Source of the DNA: CAIVAT01 sp037133475
GTDB taxonomy: Bacteria; Bacteroidota; Bacteroidia; Bacteroidales; FEN-979
Assembly (NCBI GenBank): GCA_037133475.1
Contig: JBAXOB010000018.1
Coordinates: 1-64,000 of the forward strand
Length of the DNA: 64,000 bases
Direction of reading: 5' to 3'
Made by a program: the position numbers and the translations under genes. Below the pieces are notes generated by a model. It was not told where the DNA came from and ran no database searches. It saw only the letters and a list, made by a program, of their open reading frames with translations. This document shows, piece after piece, positions 1 to 8,867 of this stretch (positions within the stretch are counted from its first letter, which is position 1; every line of letters starts with the position of its first letter).

Positions 1-38
1 TGCCATTCTGTCTGATTCCAAAAAATAAGTGACTCTGT

Positions 39-416
39 TTAATCCTGCGTGTCAATTTTTGTGACCGGGGCATCGGCCCATAACTGCTCTATATTGTAGA
101 ACCGGCGCCGTTCTTCCTGAAACACATGTATGACTACGTCGCTATAATCAATCAAAATCCATTCCGCATTTTCAAATCCCTCCTTGTGCCATGGATTTTG
201 ACCGGTTTGTTTTTTTACCTCCTCGATCACATGGTCGGCAATGGCTTCCACCTGTGTCCGGGAACTGCCATGACAAACGATAAAAGTATCGCAAACCGTT
301 CCTTTCATTCCTGTAAAATCAATGACGACCGGATTTCTTGCTTTTGTATTGACCATCGCGGTGATCACTGCCTCAGCTAACAAATCACGAGCTTCTTTTT
401 TCTTTCGCCTGGGCAT
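39..416 (-). CDS. rsfS: Ribosomal silencing factor RsfS (YbeB/Iojap family)
   Basis: This 125-residue protein has the usual RsfS length and layout. The family binds ribosomal protein L14 (uL14) on the free large subunit and blocks joining of the subunits when nutrients are short. Family-like stretches are the early VVIDFTGMKG and TFIVCHGSSRTQVEAIAD, the central WHKEGFENAEWILIDYSDVVIHVF and the end RRFYNIEQLWADAP (the fold's conserved Trp, Asp and Tyr are visible). It has a Lys/Arg-rich start (MPRRKKKEA). It is the last gene of a minus-strand run beginning at lpdA, 50 bases after the LOG-family gene. In other Bacteroidota ftsH often follows rsfS, but the window ends 38 bases further on, so that cannot be seen. 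The family call is secure. Confidence 0.93.
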   Translation of the reverse strand: MPRRKKKEARDLLAEAVITAMVNTKARNPVVIDFTGMKGTVCDTFIVCHGSSRTQVEAIADHVIEEVKKQTGQNPWHKEGFENAEWILIDYSDVVIHVFQEERRRFYNIEQLWADAPVTKIDTQD

Positions 417-466
417 GAGGGAAGGTTGGTTTATAATGCAAAAATAATCAAATAAACTGAACCCTG

Positions 467-1177
467 TCAGAAGTTGGGTTTAAGGGCATAGGTATTGTAA
501 AATTCAGTGATATAGCCAACCGCCTCCTGGGCGGTATCCACCACTTTGAAAATTTCAAGATCGGCCGGGCTGATATTCTGTTCGGCCAGCACCACGGTGG
601 TGATCCAGTCGATCATTCCCTGCCAGTAAGCACGGGAAACCAGTACGATGGGGAATCTTACCAGCTTGTGGGTTTGTATCAGGGTGATGGCTTCCGTTAA
701 TTCATCAAGCGTACCGAATCCGCCCGGCAGTGCAATAAAACCCATGGAATAACGCATGAACATCGTTTTCCGGACGTAAAAGAAATTAAAATTCAGCAGT
801 TTGTTGGCGTCGATAAAAGGATTTGGACTCTGTTCAAAAGGGAGGTTGATGTTCAGCCCTACCGATTTACCTCCTGCGAAATGGGCACCCTTGTTGGCGG
901 CTTCCATGATTCCCGGGCCGCCACCAGTGATGATGCCGAAACCGGCCTTGGTCATCAGGTAGGCAATTTCCTCCGCCAGTTTGTAATAGGGATGTCCGTC
1001 TTTGATGCGTGCGGAGCCGAATATAGAAACACAGGGCCCGATCCTGCTTAGTTTTTCAAATCCTTCAACCATTTCGGAAATTACCTTTAAAATTTCCCAG
1101 GTATCATAGCTTATGGTCTCCGACCAGTTCTTGGGTTGTATCGATTCTTTGAGTGCGGCTAAGTCTTGTTCCTGCAT
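467..1177 (-). CDS. LOG family protein (Rossmann fold, TIGR00730-type)
   Basis: The 236-residue protein carries the LOG-family signature ALPGGFGTLDELTEAI (the PGGxGTxxE motif) and an earlier glycine-rich phosphate loop ITGGGPGIMEAANKGA. Characterised members hydrolyse cytokinin nucleotides or other nucleoside 5'-monophosphates to free base and ribose 5-phosphate; older annotations say lysine decarboxylase, which is not supported. It is cytosolic, with no signal peptide. The N-terminal 45 or so residues (MQEQDLAALKESIQ onward) are a helical extension seen in longer LOG proteins. It sits 36 bases after uvrA on the same strand and is probably co-transcribed with it. The substrate in bacteria is unsettled, so I give only the family name. 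Confidence 0.9.
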   Translation of the reverse strand: MQEQDLAALKESIQPKNWSETISYDTWEILKVISEMVEGFEKLSRIGPCVSIFGSARIKDGHPYYKLAEEIAYLMTKAGFGIITGGGPGIMEAANKGAHFAGGKSVGLNINLPFEQSPNPFIDANKLLNFNFFYVRKTMFMRYSMGFIALPGGFGTLDELTEAITLIQTHKLVRFPIVLVSRAYWQGMIDWITTVVLAEQNISPADLEIFKVVDTAQEAVGYITEFYNTYALKPNF

Positions 1178-1213
1178 TTTCGGAAGTGTTAATGGATCAA
1201 AGGTAAAGAAATA

Positions 1214-4036
1214 TCATGAAATTCCGAGGATAGCTTTGAGATACGGGCCAGTAAACCCGTCAGTACTCATGGCAACCTCCTCCGGTGTTCCTTCCGCGAT
1301 GATGCGGCCTCCCCGCTGGCCTCCTTCTGGCCCCATGTCGATCACATGGTCTGAAACCTTGATCACCTCCATGTTATGTTCGATCACCAGAACGGTATTG
1401 CCTTTTGCGACGAGTTTGTTGAGGACACAGAGCAAAACCTTTACATCTTCAAAATGGAGGCCGGTCGTGGGTTCGTCAAGGATGTAGAGGGTGTTGCCCG
1501 TATCTGTCTTGGAAAGTTCAGTGGCAAGCTTCACCCGCTGTGCCTCTCCGCCCGAAAGGGTTGTCGATTGCTGGCCCAGCGTCACATAGCCAAGGCCTAC
1601 TTCGTTGATCGTGTTTACTTTATGAACGATGAACGGAATGTTTTCGAAGAAGTCAACCGCCTGTTCAATGGTCATGTTGAGTACATCGTTGATCGATTTA
1701 CCCTTGTAACGCACCTCGAGGGTTTCACGGTTGTACCGGTGTCCGAGGCAGGTTTCACAAGGCACATAAACGTCGGGAAGGAAATTCATTTCAATCACGC
1801 GCAGCCCGGCACCCTTGCAGGTTTCACAGCGGCCTCCCTTTACATTGAAGGAAAAGCGTCCGGGTTTGTACCCCCTGATCTTCGATTCAGGCAATTCGGC
1901 AAACAACTTTCGGATGTCATCAAACATCTTGGTGTAGGTGGCGGGATTGGAACGGGGCGTTCGTCCGATCGGCGACTGGTCGATCTCGATTACCTTGTCA
2001 ACGTTTTTGAGTCCTTCAACGGAGAGGTAGGGCAGCGGTTTTTGGTCTGACCTGAAGAAGTGCTGGCTAAGGATGGGGTAGAGGGTTTCATTGATCAGCG
2101 AAGATTTTCCGCTGCCCGACAATCCCGTGATGCAGATCAGCTTTCCCAGGGGGAGCACCAGGTCTACATTTTTCAGGTTATTGCCTGTGGCGCCCGTCAG
2201 CCGGAGAATCTGGCCATTGCCTTTGCGGCGTTCCTTCGGGATGTTGATCCTGCGGTTGCCGCTCAGGTACTGCCCGGTGAGCTGGCCGCTCTTCATGACC
2301 TCCTCCGGTGTCCCCTGGGCCACGATCCTGCCCCCGTGCACGCCGGCACCGGGGCCAATGTCGATAACATGATCAGCAGCCATGATGGTCTCCTGGTCAT
2401 GTTCAACCACGATGACCGAATTTCCTGCATCCCGCAGGCTTTTCAACGCATTGATAAGCCGCAGGTTGTCGTGCTGGTGCAGCCCGATACTCGGTTCATC
2501 CAGGATGTAGAGTACCCCCACCAGTTGCGACCCGATCTGGGTTGCCAGCCTGATACGCTGGCTTTCGCCCCCTGAAAGACTGCGGGCGGTGCGGTTCAGC
2601 GTGAGGTAGCCAATGCCGACATCGAGCAGGAACTGGATCCTGGTCCTGATCTCCCTGATGATCTCGTAGGCGATGATCTTTTTGCGGTCATCGAGCTGCT
2701 CCTGCAGCTGGTCAAACCAGTCGGCCAGGTTGACAAGGTCGGTATTGGCCAGTTCCGAGATGTTTTTACCGCCGATCTTAAAGAACAGCGATTGTTTCTT
2801 AAGCCGCGCGCCTTCACATTCGGGGCAGGGCATCTTGTTCATGAAGCTGCTCACCCATTTCATGATGCCGGCTGGCGCTGCCTCAGCATGCTGGGAGTTG
2901 ATAAAGCTGACGATTCCTTCAAAATTCAGCGAATAGCTGGAGGATACCCCCAGGAATTCATTCTTCACCCGGAATACCTCGTCGGAGCCATTCAGGATCA
3001 CATTGATGGCATGTTCGGAGATTTCCGAAATCGGGGTGTTTATGTCAAAACCGTATTTTTCGCCGATGGCCTCGATTTGCTTGAAAATCCAAGAGCTCTT
3101 GTATTCCCCGATCGGCACGATGCCCCCTTTTTTGATGCTCTTGGTACGGTCGGGGATGATCTTGCTGATGTCGATTTCCGAGATGGTTCCAAGGCCGTTG
3201 CATTTTTCACAGGCCCCGTAGGGGGAGTTAAAGGAAAACGAGTTGGGTTCCGGTTCGCCGTAGGAGATGCCGGAGGTGGGGCACATCAGCAGGCGGCTGA
3301 AATGGCGTGGGATGCCGGTAGAACGGTCGAGGATCATCAGCACATCTTTCCCGTGGCGCATGGCCAGGGCGACAGAACCGGCCAGCCTTTTTTTAGCGTC
3401 GTCGCGGATGGTGACCTGGTCGATGACGATCTCGATATCATGGATTTTATACCGGTCAAGCTGGAGGCCATGGGTGATTTCCCTGACCTCCCCATCGATG
3501 CAAACATTGAGAAACCCCTGTTTACGGATCTGTTCGAAGAGTTCCCGGTAATGGCCCTTTCTTCCTTTAACGACGGGTGCAAGCACAAGAATGTCTTTTC
3601 CTGGATAATGGCTCATGATGAGTTCCACGATCTGGTGCTCGCTGTATCTTACCATCAGCTCACCGGTAACGTATGAGTAGGCATCCGCCGCACGGGCAAA
3701 GAGCAGCCGCATGAAATCGTAAATCTCGGTGATGGTGCCCACGGTCGAACGGGGATTCCGGTTGGTCGATTTCTGCTCGATGGAGATCACCGGGCTGAGA
3801 CCGTTGATCTTATCAACGTCGGGTCGTTCGAGGTTCCCGATGAATTGACGGGCATAGGCAGAGAAGGTCTCCATATACCGGCGCTGACCCTCCGCATAGA
3901 TGGTGTCAAAGGCAAGCGACGATTTGCCACTGCCGCTTAAACCGGTAAAAACGACCAGTTTTTTACGCGGAATGGTCAGGTCTATGTTTTTCAGGTTATG
4001 GACCCTTGCGCCAAATACTTCCAGATTTTCTTCCAC
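1214..4036 (-). CDS. uvrA: Excinuclease ABC subunit UvrA
   Basis: UvrA is the damage-recognition ATPase of nucleotide excision repair; it dimerises and loads UvrB on DNA. The 940-residue length is normal. Two ABC modules are clear: the first Walker A is FTGLSGSGKSS (about residues 30-40) and its signature is SLSGGESQRIRLATQ; the second pair is ITGLSGSGKSSLINET and TLSGGEAQRVKLATEL. Zinc-binding segments are CPECEGARL and the late CETCKG...CETCLG pair. The first zinc finger is incomplete: C252-P-T-S255 replaces the usual CxxC, while C276-E-K-C279 is intact. The gene starts 23 bases after the lytic transglycosylase gene and belongs to the same minus-strand run. Identity is certain. Confidence 0.98.
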   Translation of the reverse strand: MEENLEVFGARVHNLKNIDLTIPRKKLVVFTGLSGSGKSSLAFDTIYAEGQRRYMETFSAYARQFIGNLERPDVDKINGLSPVISIEQKSTNRNPRSTVGTITEIYDFMRLLFARAADAYSYVTGELMVRYSEHQIVELIMSHYPGKDILVLAPVVKGRKGHYRELFEQIRKQGFLNVCIDGEVREITHGLQLDRYKIHDIEIVIDQVTIRDDAKKRLAGSVALAMRHGKDVLMILDRSTGIPRHFSRLLMCPTSGISYGEPEPNSFSFNSPYGACEKCNGLGTISEIDISKIIPDRTKSIKKGGIVPIGEYKSSWIFKQIEAIGEKYGFDINTPISEISEHAINVILNGSDEVFRVKNEFLGVSSSYSLNFEGIVSFINSQHAEAAPAGIMKWVSSFMNKMPCPECEGARLKKQSLFFKIGGKNISELANTDLVNLADWFDQLQEQLDDRKKIIAYEIIREIRTRIQFLLDVGIGYLTLNRTARSLSGGESQRIRLATQIGSQLVGVLYILDEPSIGLHQHDNLRLINALKSLRDAGNSVIVVEHDQETIMAADHVIDIGPGAGVHGGRIVAQGTPEEVMKSGQLTGQYLSGNRRINIPKERRKGNGQILRLTGATGNNLKNVDLVLPLGKLICITGLSGSGKSSLINETLYPILSQHFFRSDQKPLPYLSVEGLKNVDKVIEIDQSPIGRTPRSNPATYTKMFDDIRKLFAELPESKIRGYKPGRFSFNVKGGRCETCKGAGLRVIEMNFLPDVYVPCETCLGHRYNRETLEVRYKGKSINDVLNMTIEQAVDFFENIPFIVHKVNTINEVGLGYVTLGQQSTTLSGGEAQRVKLATELSKTDTGNTLYILDEPTTGLHFEDVKVLLCVLNKLVAKGNTVLVIEHNMEVIKVSDHVIDMGPEGGQRGGRIIAEGTPEEVAMSTDGFTGPYLKAILGIS

Positions 4037-4059
4037 GGGTGTAGCGAAAAGCAGTAACT

Positions 4060-5061
4060 TTAGTGAACTTCGTTAATTTTCAGTGTGTCATGGAAAAAGG
4101 TCTCAGTCGGAAGCACCCTTTTTAAAACCAGTTCAGCATTCAGGGCGCCCTCCTTCGGGATCTGGAAGATGAAAATTTTCCTTGACTTATTGGGCAGGCT
4201 GTAATTCCTGATCCATGGGTTGAATTCACGCAGGATCCGGTAATTGACAGACATGCGTTTTGCAAAAACCGGCAGGTTGCCAATACTGCTGTCAATGACA
4301 ACCATGCGGCAATTGATCTGGGGATAGAAATCCCGCACTCTCAGGTAAAAACCATAGCGTACCGGGTGGTTGTAGACCTCTTTCAGGGCGATGATCCGGA
4401 ATACATACCGGGATGTTTCATCGTTGAGGTAAAGGTCGTAGTAATTGCCCACCCTCTGTTTGGCAAGCGCTTTATCGATCCCGTCGATCCCGCGGTTATA
4501 GGAGGCAGCCACCAGGGTCCAGCTGTTAAAGGTTTTGTAGGCATCCCTGAAATAGTTGCATGCAGCCTGTGTGGCCTTTTCCATATTATACCGTTCGTCG
4601 ACAAATTCATTTATTTCGAGCCCGTACCTGATGCCGCTTGTTTTGATAAATTGCCAGTACCCCTCCGCGCCGGCGGGGGAAACAACATTTACAAGGTTGC
4701 TTTCAGCCACGACCAGGAACTTGAAATCATCGGGGATCCCGTTTTTTTTCAGGATCGGCTCGATCACCGGGAACCAGCGGCTGGCGCGTTTGAACATCAT
4801 GATCGTGGAGGACTGCATAAAGGTGCTTGCCATGATCTCGCGGTCGTAGGCCTCTTTCACATAAGTCAGCTCCATCGGAACCGCCTCCCCTGCAAAACTG
4901 GCCGAGGCCGGGATTTCCGGGGAAAAAACCTTCATGTGACGGCCAAAAAGTGCAAAATACTCCTTGTCATGGTTTTTTATTTCGGCAACCGCAAAGATGC
5001 ATATCCCGCAAACCAAGAACAATCCCACCCCGCCCAGTATCAAATATAGTTTTTTCAACAT
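4060..5061 (-). CDS. Membrane-anchored lytic transglycosylase (SLT domain, MltD-like)
   Basis: The 333-residue protein starts with a hydrophobic segment, LYLILGGVGLFLVCGICIFAVA (residues about 4-25), acting as a signal anchor to the periplasm. The middle is an SLT lysozyme-like domain: KNGIPDDFKFLVVAESNL contains the catalytic Glu, followed by SPAGAEGYWQFIKTSG and the conserved YNRGIDG. These enzymes cleave peptidoglycan between MurNAc and GlcNAc with formation of 1,6-anhydroMurNAc. Unlike full MltD there are no clear C-terminal LysM repeats; the last 90 residues (from about IVIDSSIGNLPVFAKRM) may be one diverged LysM-like unit. It lies between rfbC and uvrA with short gaps. Substrate specificity within the family cannot be read from sequence. 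Confidence 0.88.
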   Translation of the reverse strand: MLKKLYLILGGVGLFLVCGICIFAVAEIKNHDKEYFALFGRHMKVFSPEIPASASFAGEAVPMELTYVKEAYDREIMASTFMQSSTIMMFKRASRWFPVIEPILKKNGIPDDFKFLVVAESNLVNVVSPAGAEGYWQFIKTSGIRYGLEINEFVDERYNMEKATQAACNYFRDAYKTFNSWTLVAASYNRGIDGIDKALAKQRVGNYYDLYLNDETSRYVFRIIALKEVYNHPVRYGFYLRVRDFYPQINCRMVVIDSSIGNLPVFAKRMSVNYRILREFNPWIRNYSLPNKSRKIFIFQIPKEGALNAELVLKRVLPTETFFHDTLKINEVH

Positions 5062-5129
5062 AATTTTACCATTTCACTGCCCAATTGTACCGTCGGGAAA
5101 ATAACCTTGCAATTTTACCGGATTCCGCC

Positions 5130-5681
5130 TTAAAACGGGCTCACCAATTCACTGAAACGGGGCGCAGCCATATCCTTGGCCGAAATTAACGGATCGGATT
5201 CACCCCAGTCGATGTTCAGGTCGGGATCATTCCAGTGGATGCTCCCTTCGGATGCCTTATTGTAGACATTGGTACATTTATAAAAAAAGATGGTGTCGTC
5301 CTCCAGCGTGACAAACCCGTGTGCAAATCCCTCTGGGATCCAGTACATCCATTTGTTCTGCCCTGTAAGAACGACCGATTCCCACTTTCCGTATGTCGGG
5401 GAATTTTTGCGGATATCGACGGCAACATCCAGGACTGCGCCGCGAATCACGCGTACCAGTTTACCCTGGCCAAAAAGCGGCGCCTGGTAGTGAAGTCCCC
5501 TGAGCACCCCTTTTTTCGACATGGATTCGTTATCCTGGACAAATTTCAGGTCAAGACCGGCAGCTGTGAATTTTTCCAGGTTGAACGATTCGAAAAAATA
5601 GCCCCGTTCATCCGCAAAGAGGTCCGGTTTGATAATCAATAATCCATCTAAGGGGGTGTGAATGATTTCCATACTTTCCAA
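5130..5681 (-). CDS. rfbC: dTDP-4-dehydrorhamnose 3,5-epimerase
   Basis: At 183 residues this is a full-length RmlC/RfbC cupin. It converts dTDP-4-dehydro-6-deoxy-D-glucose to dTDP-4-dehydro-L-rhamnose, the third step of dTDP-L-rhamnose synthesis for surface glycans. Visible family motifs are ERGYFFESFN near the N-terminus, KGVLRGLHYQ (catalytic His), DVAVDIRKNSPTYGKW (catalytic Asp region), PEGFAHGFVTL and YKCTNVYNKASEGSIHWNDP (catalytic Tyr and the closing Trp/Asp). The other dTDP-rhamnose genes (rfbA, B, D) are not in the window; here rfbC is a lone member of a housekeeping run, 35 bases after lpdA. wecB at the right end is another sugar-nucleotide gene but is far away. Confidence 0.94.
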   Translation of the reverse strand: MESMEIIHTPLDGLLIIKPDLFADERGYFFESFNLEKFTAAGLDLKFVQDNESMSKKGVLRGLHYQAPLFGQGKLVRVIRGAVLDVAVDIRKNSPTYGKWESVVLTGQNKWMYWIPEGFAHGFVTLEDDTIFFYKCTNVYNKASEGSIHWNDPDLNIDWGESDPLISAKDMAAPRFSELVSPF

Positions 5682-5716
5682 TGATCAGGTTTAATCCAGT
5701 TGCCTGGATTTCAGGT

Positions 5717-7105
5717 TTATAAATGCACACATTCCCCATAGGCCTGTGCCACCGCCTCCATGATTGCTTCCGACATGGTGGGATGGGGATGAACCGCCTC
5801 GATGATCTCCTTGCCTGTTGTTTCAAGTTTCCGGGCAACCACGACCTCCGCGATCATCTCCGTGACATTGTCGCCGATCAAATGCGCCCCGAGCCACTCC
5901 CCGTATTTGGCATCAAAAATCACCTTGACAAAACCATCCCGGGCGCCCGATGCCGTTGCCTTGCCTGAAGCTGTAAAGGGAAATTTCCCAACCAGTATCT
6001 CGTAGCCTGCTTCACGGGCAGCCTTTTCAGTCATGCCAACCGATGCGATCTCGGGGTGGGTGTAGGTACAACCCGGGATATTGCCGTAATCGAGCGGTTC
6101 AACTGCCTTGCCTGCAATCTTTTCCACGCAGATAATGCCTTCATGTGAGGCCACGTGCGCGAGCGCAGGTCCCTTTACGATATCGCCGATGGCATAGTAT
6201 CCGTCGATATTCGTTTTGTAGAAATCATCAACCAGTACCTTCCCGCGTTCGGTGGCAATCCCGGTCTCCTCCAGTCCGATGCCTTCGATATTGGTGGCCA
6301 CCCCGACGGCGGATAATACCACATCGCATTCGACGACCTCGTCGCCCTTTTTTGTTTTGATAACGACCCTGCAGCCATCTCCGGCGGTGTCGACCGACTC
6401 GACGGAAACACCTGTCATCACCTTCATGCCGGCCTTCTTAAAGGAACGCTCCAGCGCTTTTGAAACATCTTCATCTTCGACAGGAACGACATTCGACAGT
6501 ACCTCGACCAGGGTAACCCGCGTGCCCAGCGAGTGATAAAACCAGGCAAATTCCGACCCAATGGCCCCTGATCCAACAACCACCATGGAGGCGGGTTGAA
6601 CAGGCAGCGTCATCGCTTCACGGTAACCTATGATCTTTTTGCCATCCTGTTTTAAGTTGGGCAATTCGCGTGACCGTGCCCCGGTTGCTAAAATGATGTG
6701 GCTGGCGGTATATTCGGTTTTAAGGCCATTTGCATCGGTGACCTCCACGATTTTACCCGGCTTGACGGTTCCAAAACCGCTGATATGTTCCACTTTGTTT
6801 TTGCTCAGCAGGAATTGAATCCCTTTGCTCATCTGGCCGGCGACCTCGCGGCTACGTTTGATAATGGCCGGGAAATCTGCCTTTGATTCGCCCGCAACAA
6901 TGCCATAATCGGCAGCATGCTGAAGATATTGAAATACGGAGGCGCTTTTCAGCAGGGCTTTGGTCGGGATGCAACCCCAGTTCAGGCAGATTCCGCCCAA
7001 TTCGGCACGTTCGACAACCCCCACTTTAAAACCAAGCTGTGCAGCCCGGATTGCAGCAACATAGCCACCGGGACCACTTCCTATTACTATGATATCGTAA
7101 TTCAT
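5717..7105 (-). CDS. lpdA: Dihydrolipoyl dehydrogenase (E3)
   Basis: This flavoprotein reoxidises dihydrolipoamide in 2-oxoacid dehydrogenase complexes and in the glycine cleavage system; gcvP in this window needs an E3. Motifs: FAD-binding IGSGPGGYVAAI right after the start, redox disulfide GGICLNWGCIPTKALL, NAD-binding VVVGSGAIGSEFAW, second FAD motif YAIGDIVKGPALAHVASHEG, and the active-site HPHPTMSEA near the C-terminus. I chose ATG 7105 (MNYDIIVIG, 462 residues) over an in-frame ATG 27 codons upstream, because family members start just before the FAD motif and a promoter at 7127-7156 would place the mRNA start at about 7120. It heads the minus-strand run through to rsfS. Confidence 0.95.
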   Translation of the reverse strand: MNYDIIVIGSGPGGYVAAIRAAQLGFKVGVVERAELGGICLNWGCIPTKALLKSASVFQYLQHAADYGIVAGESKADFPAIIKRSREVAGQMSKGIQFLLSKNKVEHISGFGTVKPGKIVEVTDANGLKTEYTASHIILATGARSRELPNLKQDGKKIIGYREAMTLPVQPASMVVVGSGAIGSEFAWFYHSLGTRVTLVEVLSNVVPVEDEDVSKALERSFKKAGMKVMTGVSVESVDTAGDGCRVVIKTKKGDEVVECDVVLSAVGVATNIEGIGLEETGIATERGKVLVDDFYKTNIDGYYAIGDIVKGPALAHVASHEGIICVEKIAGKAVEPLDYGNIPGCTYTHPEIASVGMTEKAAREAGYEILVGKFPFTASGKATASGARDGFVKVIFDAKYGEWLGAHLIGDNVTEMIAEVVVARKLETTGKEIIEAVHPHPTMSEAIMEAVAQAYGECVHL

Positions 7106-7126
7106 ATTTCTGTTTTTTTGAATTTG

Positions 7127-7156
7127 CAAAGATACTAAAATCTCATGGAGTGGCAA
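7127..7156 (-). promoter_or_regulatory. Promoter of the lpdA-rfbC-uvrA-rsfS run
   Basis: On the minus strand a TTG (7154-7156) is followed after exactly 19 bases by TATCTTTG (7127-7134). This is the Bacteroidota sigma-70 consensus (TTG at -33, TAnnTTTG at -7). Transcription should start near 7120, about 15 bases before the chosen lpdA start codon. The spacing and both boxes fit, so this is among the best promoters in the window. Confidence 0.72.
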
Positions 7157-7251
7157 TCGGGACTGAACTTCTCGCCGATAAAACAAATAACGGGGAAAAC
7201 AAAAATTGTGATTTTTTTAACTGTTGATGCAGGTTTTAGGAATTTATTATT

Positions 7252-7259
7252 TAATTTTG
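7252..7259 (+). promoter_or_regulatory. Candidate -7 box upstream of first Cys/Met PLP gene
   Basis: TAATTTTG matches TAnnTTTG, in the region between two divergent genes. The nearest upstream TTG is 25 bases away, which is too far, so only the -7 box is supported. If used, the mRNA would start near 7266, just after the ATG at 7262, which favours the ATG at 7298 as the real start of the gene. Confidence 0.35.
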
Positions 7260-7297
7260 AGATGAATCATCTCCGGAAGCTGGTAAAACCATTCGTT

Positions 7298-8761
7298 ATG
7301 TCAACCAATGGAATGAACCAATACCTGCAGGCAGCCAGGCGGGCCCTCCGCTGGCAGCAGGAACATCAGCGGCAAATGAAATGCTGCCGTTTCGACACGA
7401 TAGCCACCCACGGCATCTATTCGATGCAGGAGGCGCTCGATTTTAACCAGGGTTCCATCATTGAGCCGATTTACATGTCAACCTCCCAGGCCTACCGTGA
7501 TGCGGCTGAAATGGAGGCGGCCCTGGGTTACCAGATCCCCACCTGGTGCTATTCGAGAATTGCCAATCCCAGCATCTGCTACCTGGAAGGGGTTCTTGCC
7601 CTGCTGGAGGGTTATGGATCGGAAGCAGAGACCTCGTGCGTTGCCACCTCTTCCGGCATGTCGGCCATCCAGAGCGCTACCGATCCTTTTCTGGCTGCAG
7701 ATCCCGACAAACCGGGTGCCCCGGTGAATTTTGTGGCCACTGCCCAGGTTTACGGCGGCACTTTCCAGCAATTCTCGGTACGCAAACAACAGGAGCGAAA
7801 GGCGGAGTGGCGTAAGGTTGTGCATTCCGGTGACATTGCCGAATGGGAATCGCTGATTGATGAAAACACCCGGTTTCTTTACGGCGAGTTGCCCAGCAAC
7901 CCCTGCCTTTCTTTCTTCGACTTGAAGGAGGTTGCCGCGCTCGCCCATCAGTACGGGATACCCCTGATCGTGGATTCAACGGTTGCCACACCGGCATTGT
8001 TGCGGCCTATTGAGCAGGGGGCCGATATTGTCGTTCAGTCGGTCACCAAATCACTTGCGACCAGCGGGTTTTGCATTGCCGGCGCTGTCATTTCAAGGAA
8101 GAACCTGGTTTCAAAAATAAACAATGCACCCTTGAAAGCCGATTTCGCCACCTACCTGAAACTATTACCCAACCGGGACAACGGTCCGAATATCTCCCCG
8201 ATGAATGCCGTGATGGCGCTCAACGACATCCGCACCCTGCGCATGCGGATGGACCAGACGAGCCGAAGTACCCTGAAAGTCGCCCAATTCCTGCAACAAC
8301 ACAGCAATATTGAAAAGGTTGACTACCTGGGCCTGGAGGATAACCCGCTGCATGACCTGGCCACCCGGTACCTGTTCCTGGTCGATTCGGAACATGATGA
8401 TCAGTATGGCAGCAGGGTGAACCGCTACGGGCATCTCATGTCGTTCAGGATCAAAGGGGGGAGGCGGAAAACACATGAGGTGTTTGATGCATTTAAAAGG
8501 ATATGGCGGGCGACAGACCTGGGCCGGATAAAGTCGGTGGCCACCATCCCGGCGATTTCAACCCATTCGCAGCAGGGTGAGGAGGGGCGAAGGCTGGCCT
8601 GCATACCTGAGAATATGATCCGCTTAAGCGTGGGCGCCGAACATCCCGACGACATCATCCGCGACCTGGACCAGGCATTGTCGGTGATTGGGGGGAAAAT
8701 TGTCAAAGTTTCCGGACCGGAATTCTCGGCAGGAGGGGCTTCGTCAGCGGGATTGGGCTGA
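7298..8761 (+). CDS. Cys/Met-metabolism PLP-dependent enzyme, atypical long form
   Basis: A 487-residue fold-type I PLP enzyme of the cystathionine gamma-synthase/gamma-lyase superfamily. The N-terminal third has YSRIANPSICYLE and TSSGMSAIQSA (PLP phosphate contacts); VYGGTFQQF carries the stacking Tyr; IVDSTVATPALLRP precedes the Schiff-base lysine in SVTKSLATSG; the end LSVGAEHPDDIIRDL holds the conserved carboxylate-binding Arg region. It is about 80-90 residues longer than usual: an extra N-terminal helical segment (ARRALRWQQEHQ, CCRFDTIATHG) and an insert near FLVDSEHDDQYGSRVNRYG. Substrate is unknown; a C-S lyase, gamma-synthase or sulfhydrylase are all possible. ATG codons at 7262 and 7313 are alternative starts. 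A second family member follows 106 bases downstream on the same strand. Confidence 0.8.
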   Translation: MSTNGMNQYLQAARRALRWQQEHQRQMKCCRFDTIATHGIYSMQEALDFNQGSIIEPIYMSTSQAYRDAAEMEAALGYQIPTWCYSRIANPSICYLEGVLALLEGYGSEAETSCVATSSGMSAIQSATDPFLAADPDKPGAPVNFVATAQVYGGTFQQFSVRKQQERKAEWRKVVHSGDIAEWESLIDENTRFLYGELPSNPCLSFFDLKEVAALAHQYGIPLIVDSTVATPALLRPIEQGADIVVQSVTKSLATSGFCIAGAVISRKNLVSKINNAPLKADFATYLKLLPNRDNGPNISPMNAVMALNDIRTLRMRMDQTSRSTLKVAQFLQQHSNIEKVDYLGLEDNPLHDLATRYLFLVDSEHDDQYGSRVNRYGHLMSFRIKGGRRKTHEVFDAFKRIWRATDLGRIKSVATIPAISTHSQQGEEGRRLACIPENMIRLSVGAEHPDDIIRDLDQALSVIGGKIVKVSGPEFSAGGASSAGLG

Positions 8762-8799
8762 CAGGTATTGGCAGCAGGAAGTTCAAGTTAGGTATTTGA

Positions 8800-8807
8800 T
8801 ATATTTG
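8800..8807 (+). promoter_or_regulatory. Candidate -7 box upstream of second Cys/Met PLP gene
   Basis: TATATTTG is an exact TAnnTTTG match in the 106-base gap between the two PLP enzyme genes. No TTG lies at 19-20 bases upstream, so the evidence is the -7 box alone. It would give a leader of roughly 55 bases. Confidence 0.4.
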
Positions 8808-8855
8808 TTAACAGCATTTCCGGATCGAAAATATAATCAACCATCATTAAAAACA

Positions 8856-8863
8856 AAGGAGGT
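8856..8863 (+). promoter_or_regulatory. Strong Shine-Dalgarno site
   Basis: AAAGGAGG lies four bases before the ATG at 8868. Bacteroidota genes seldom carry such a full anti-16S match, and it decides the start: the open frame extends 60 codons further upstream, but that part is not family-like. Confidence 0.75.
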
Positions 8864-8867
8864 CTTT

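Noticed and set aside
1..38. Start of a further minus-strand gene (ATG at 4-6), possibly ftsH as in related genomes.
   Set aside because: Only two codons would be visible, so nothing in the window supports it.
2792..3676. A 294-codon plus-strand open frame opposite uvrA.
   Set aside because: It mirrors the codon bias of uvrA, has no family motif or start signal, and uvrA is certain.
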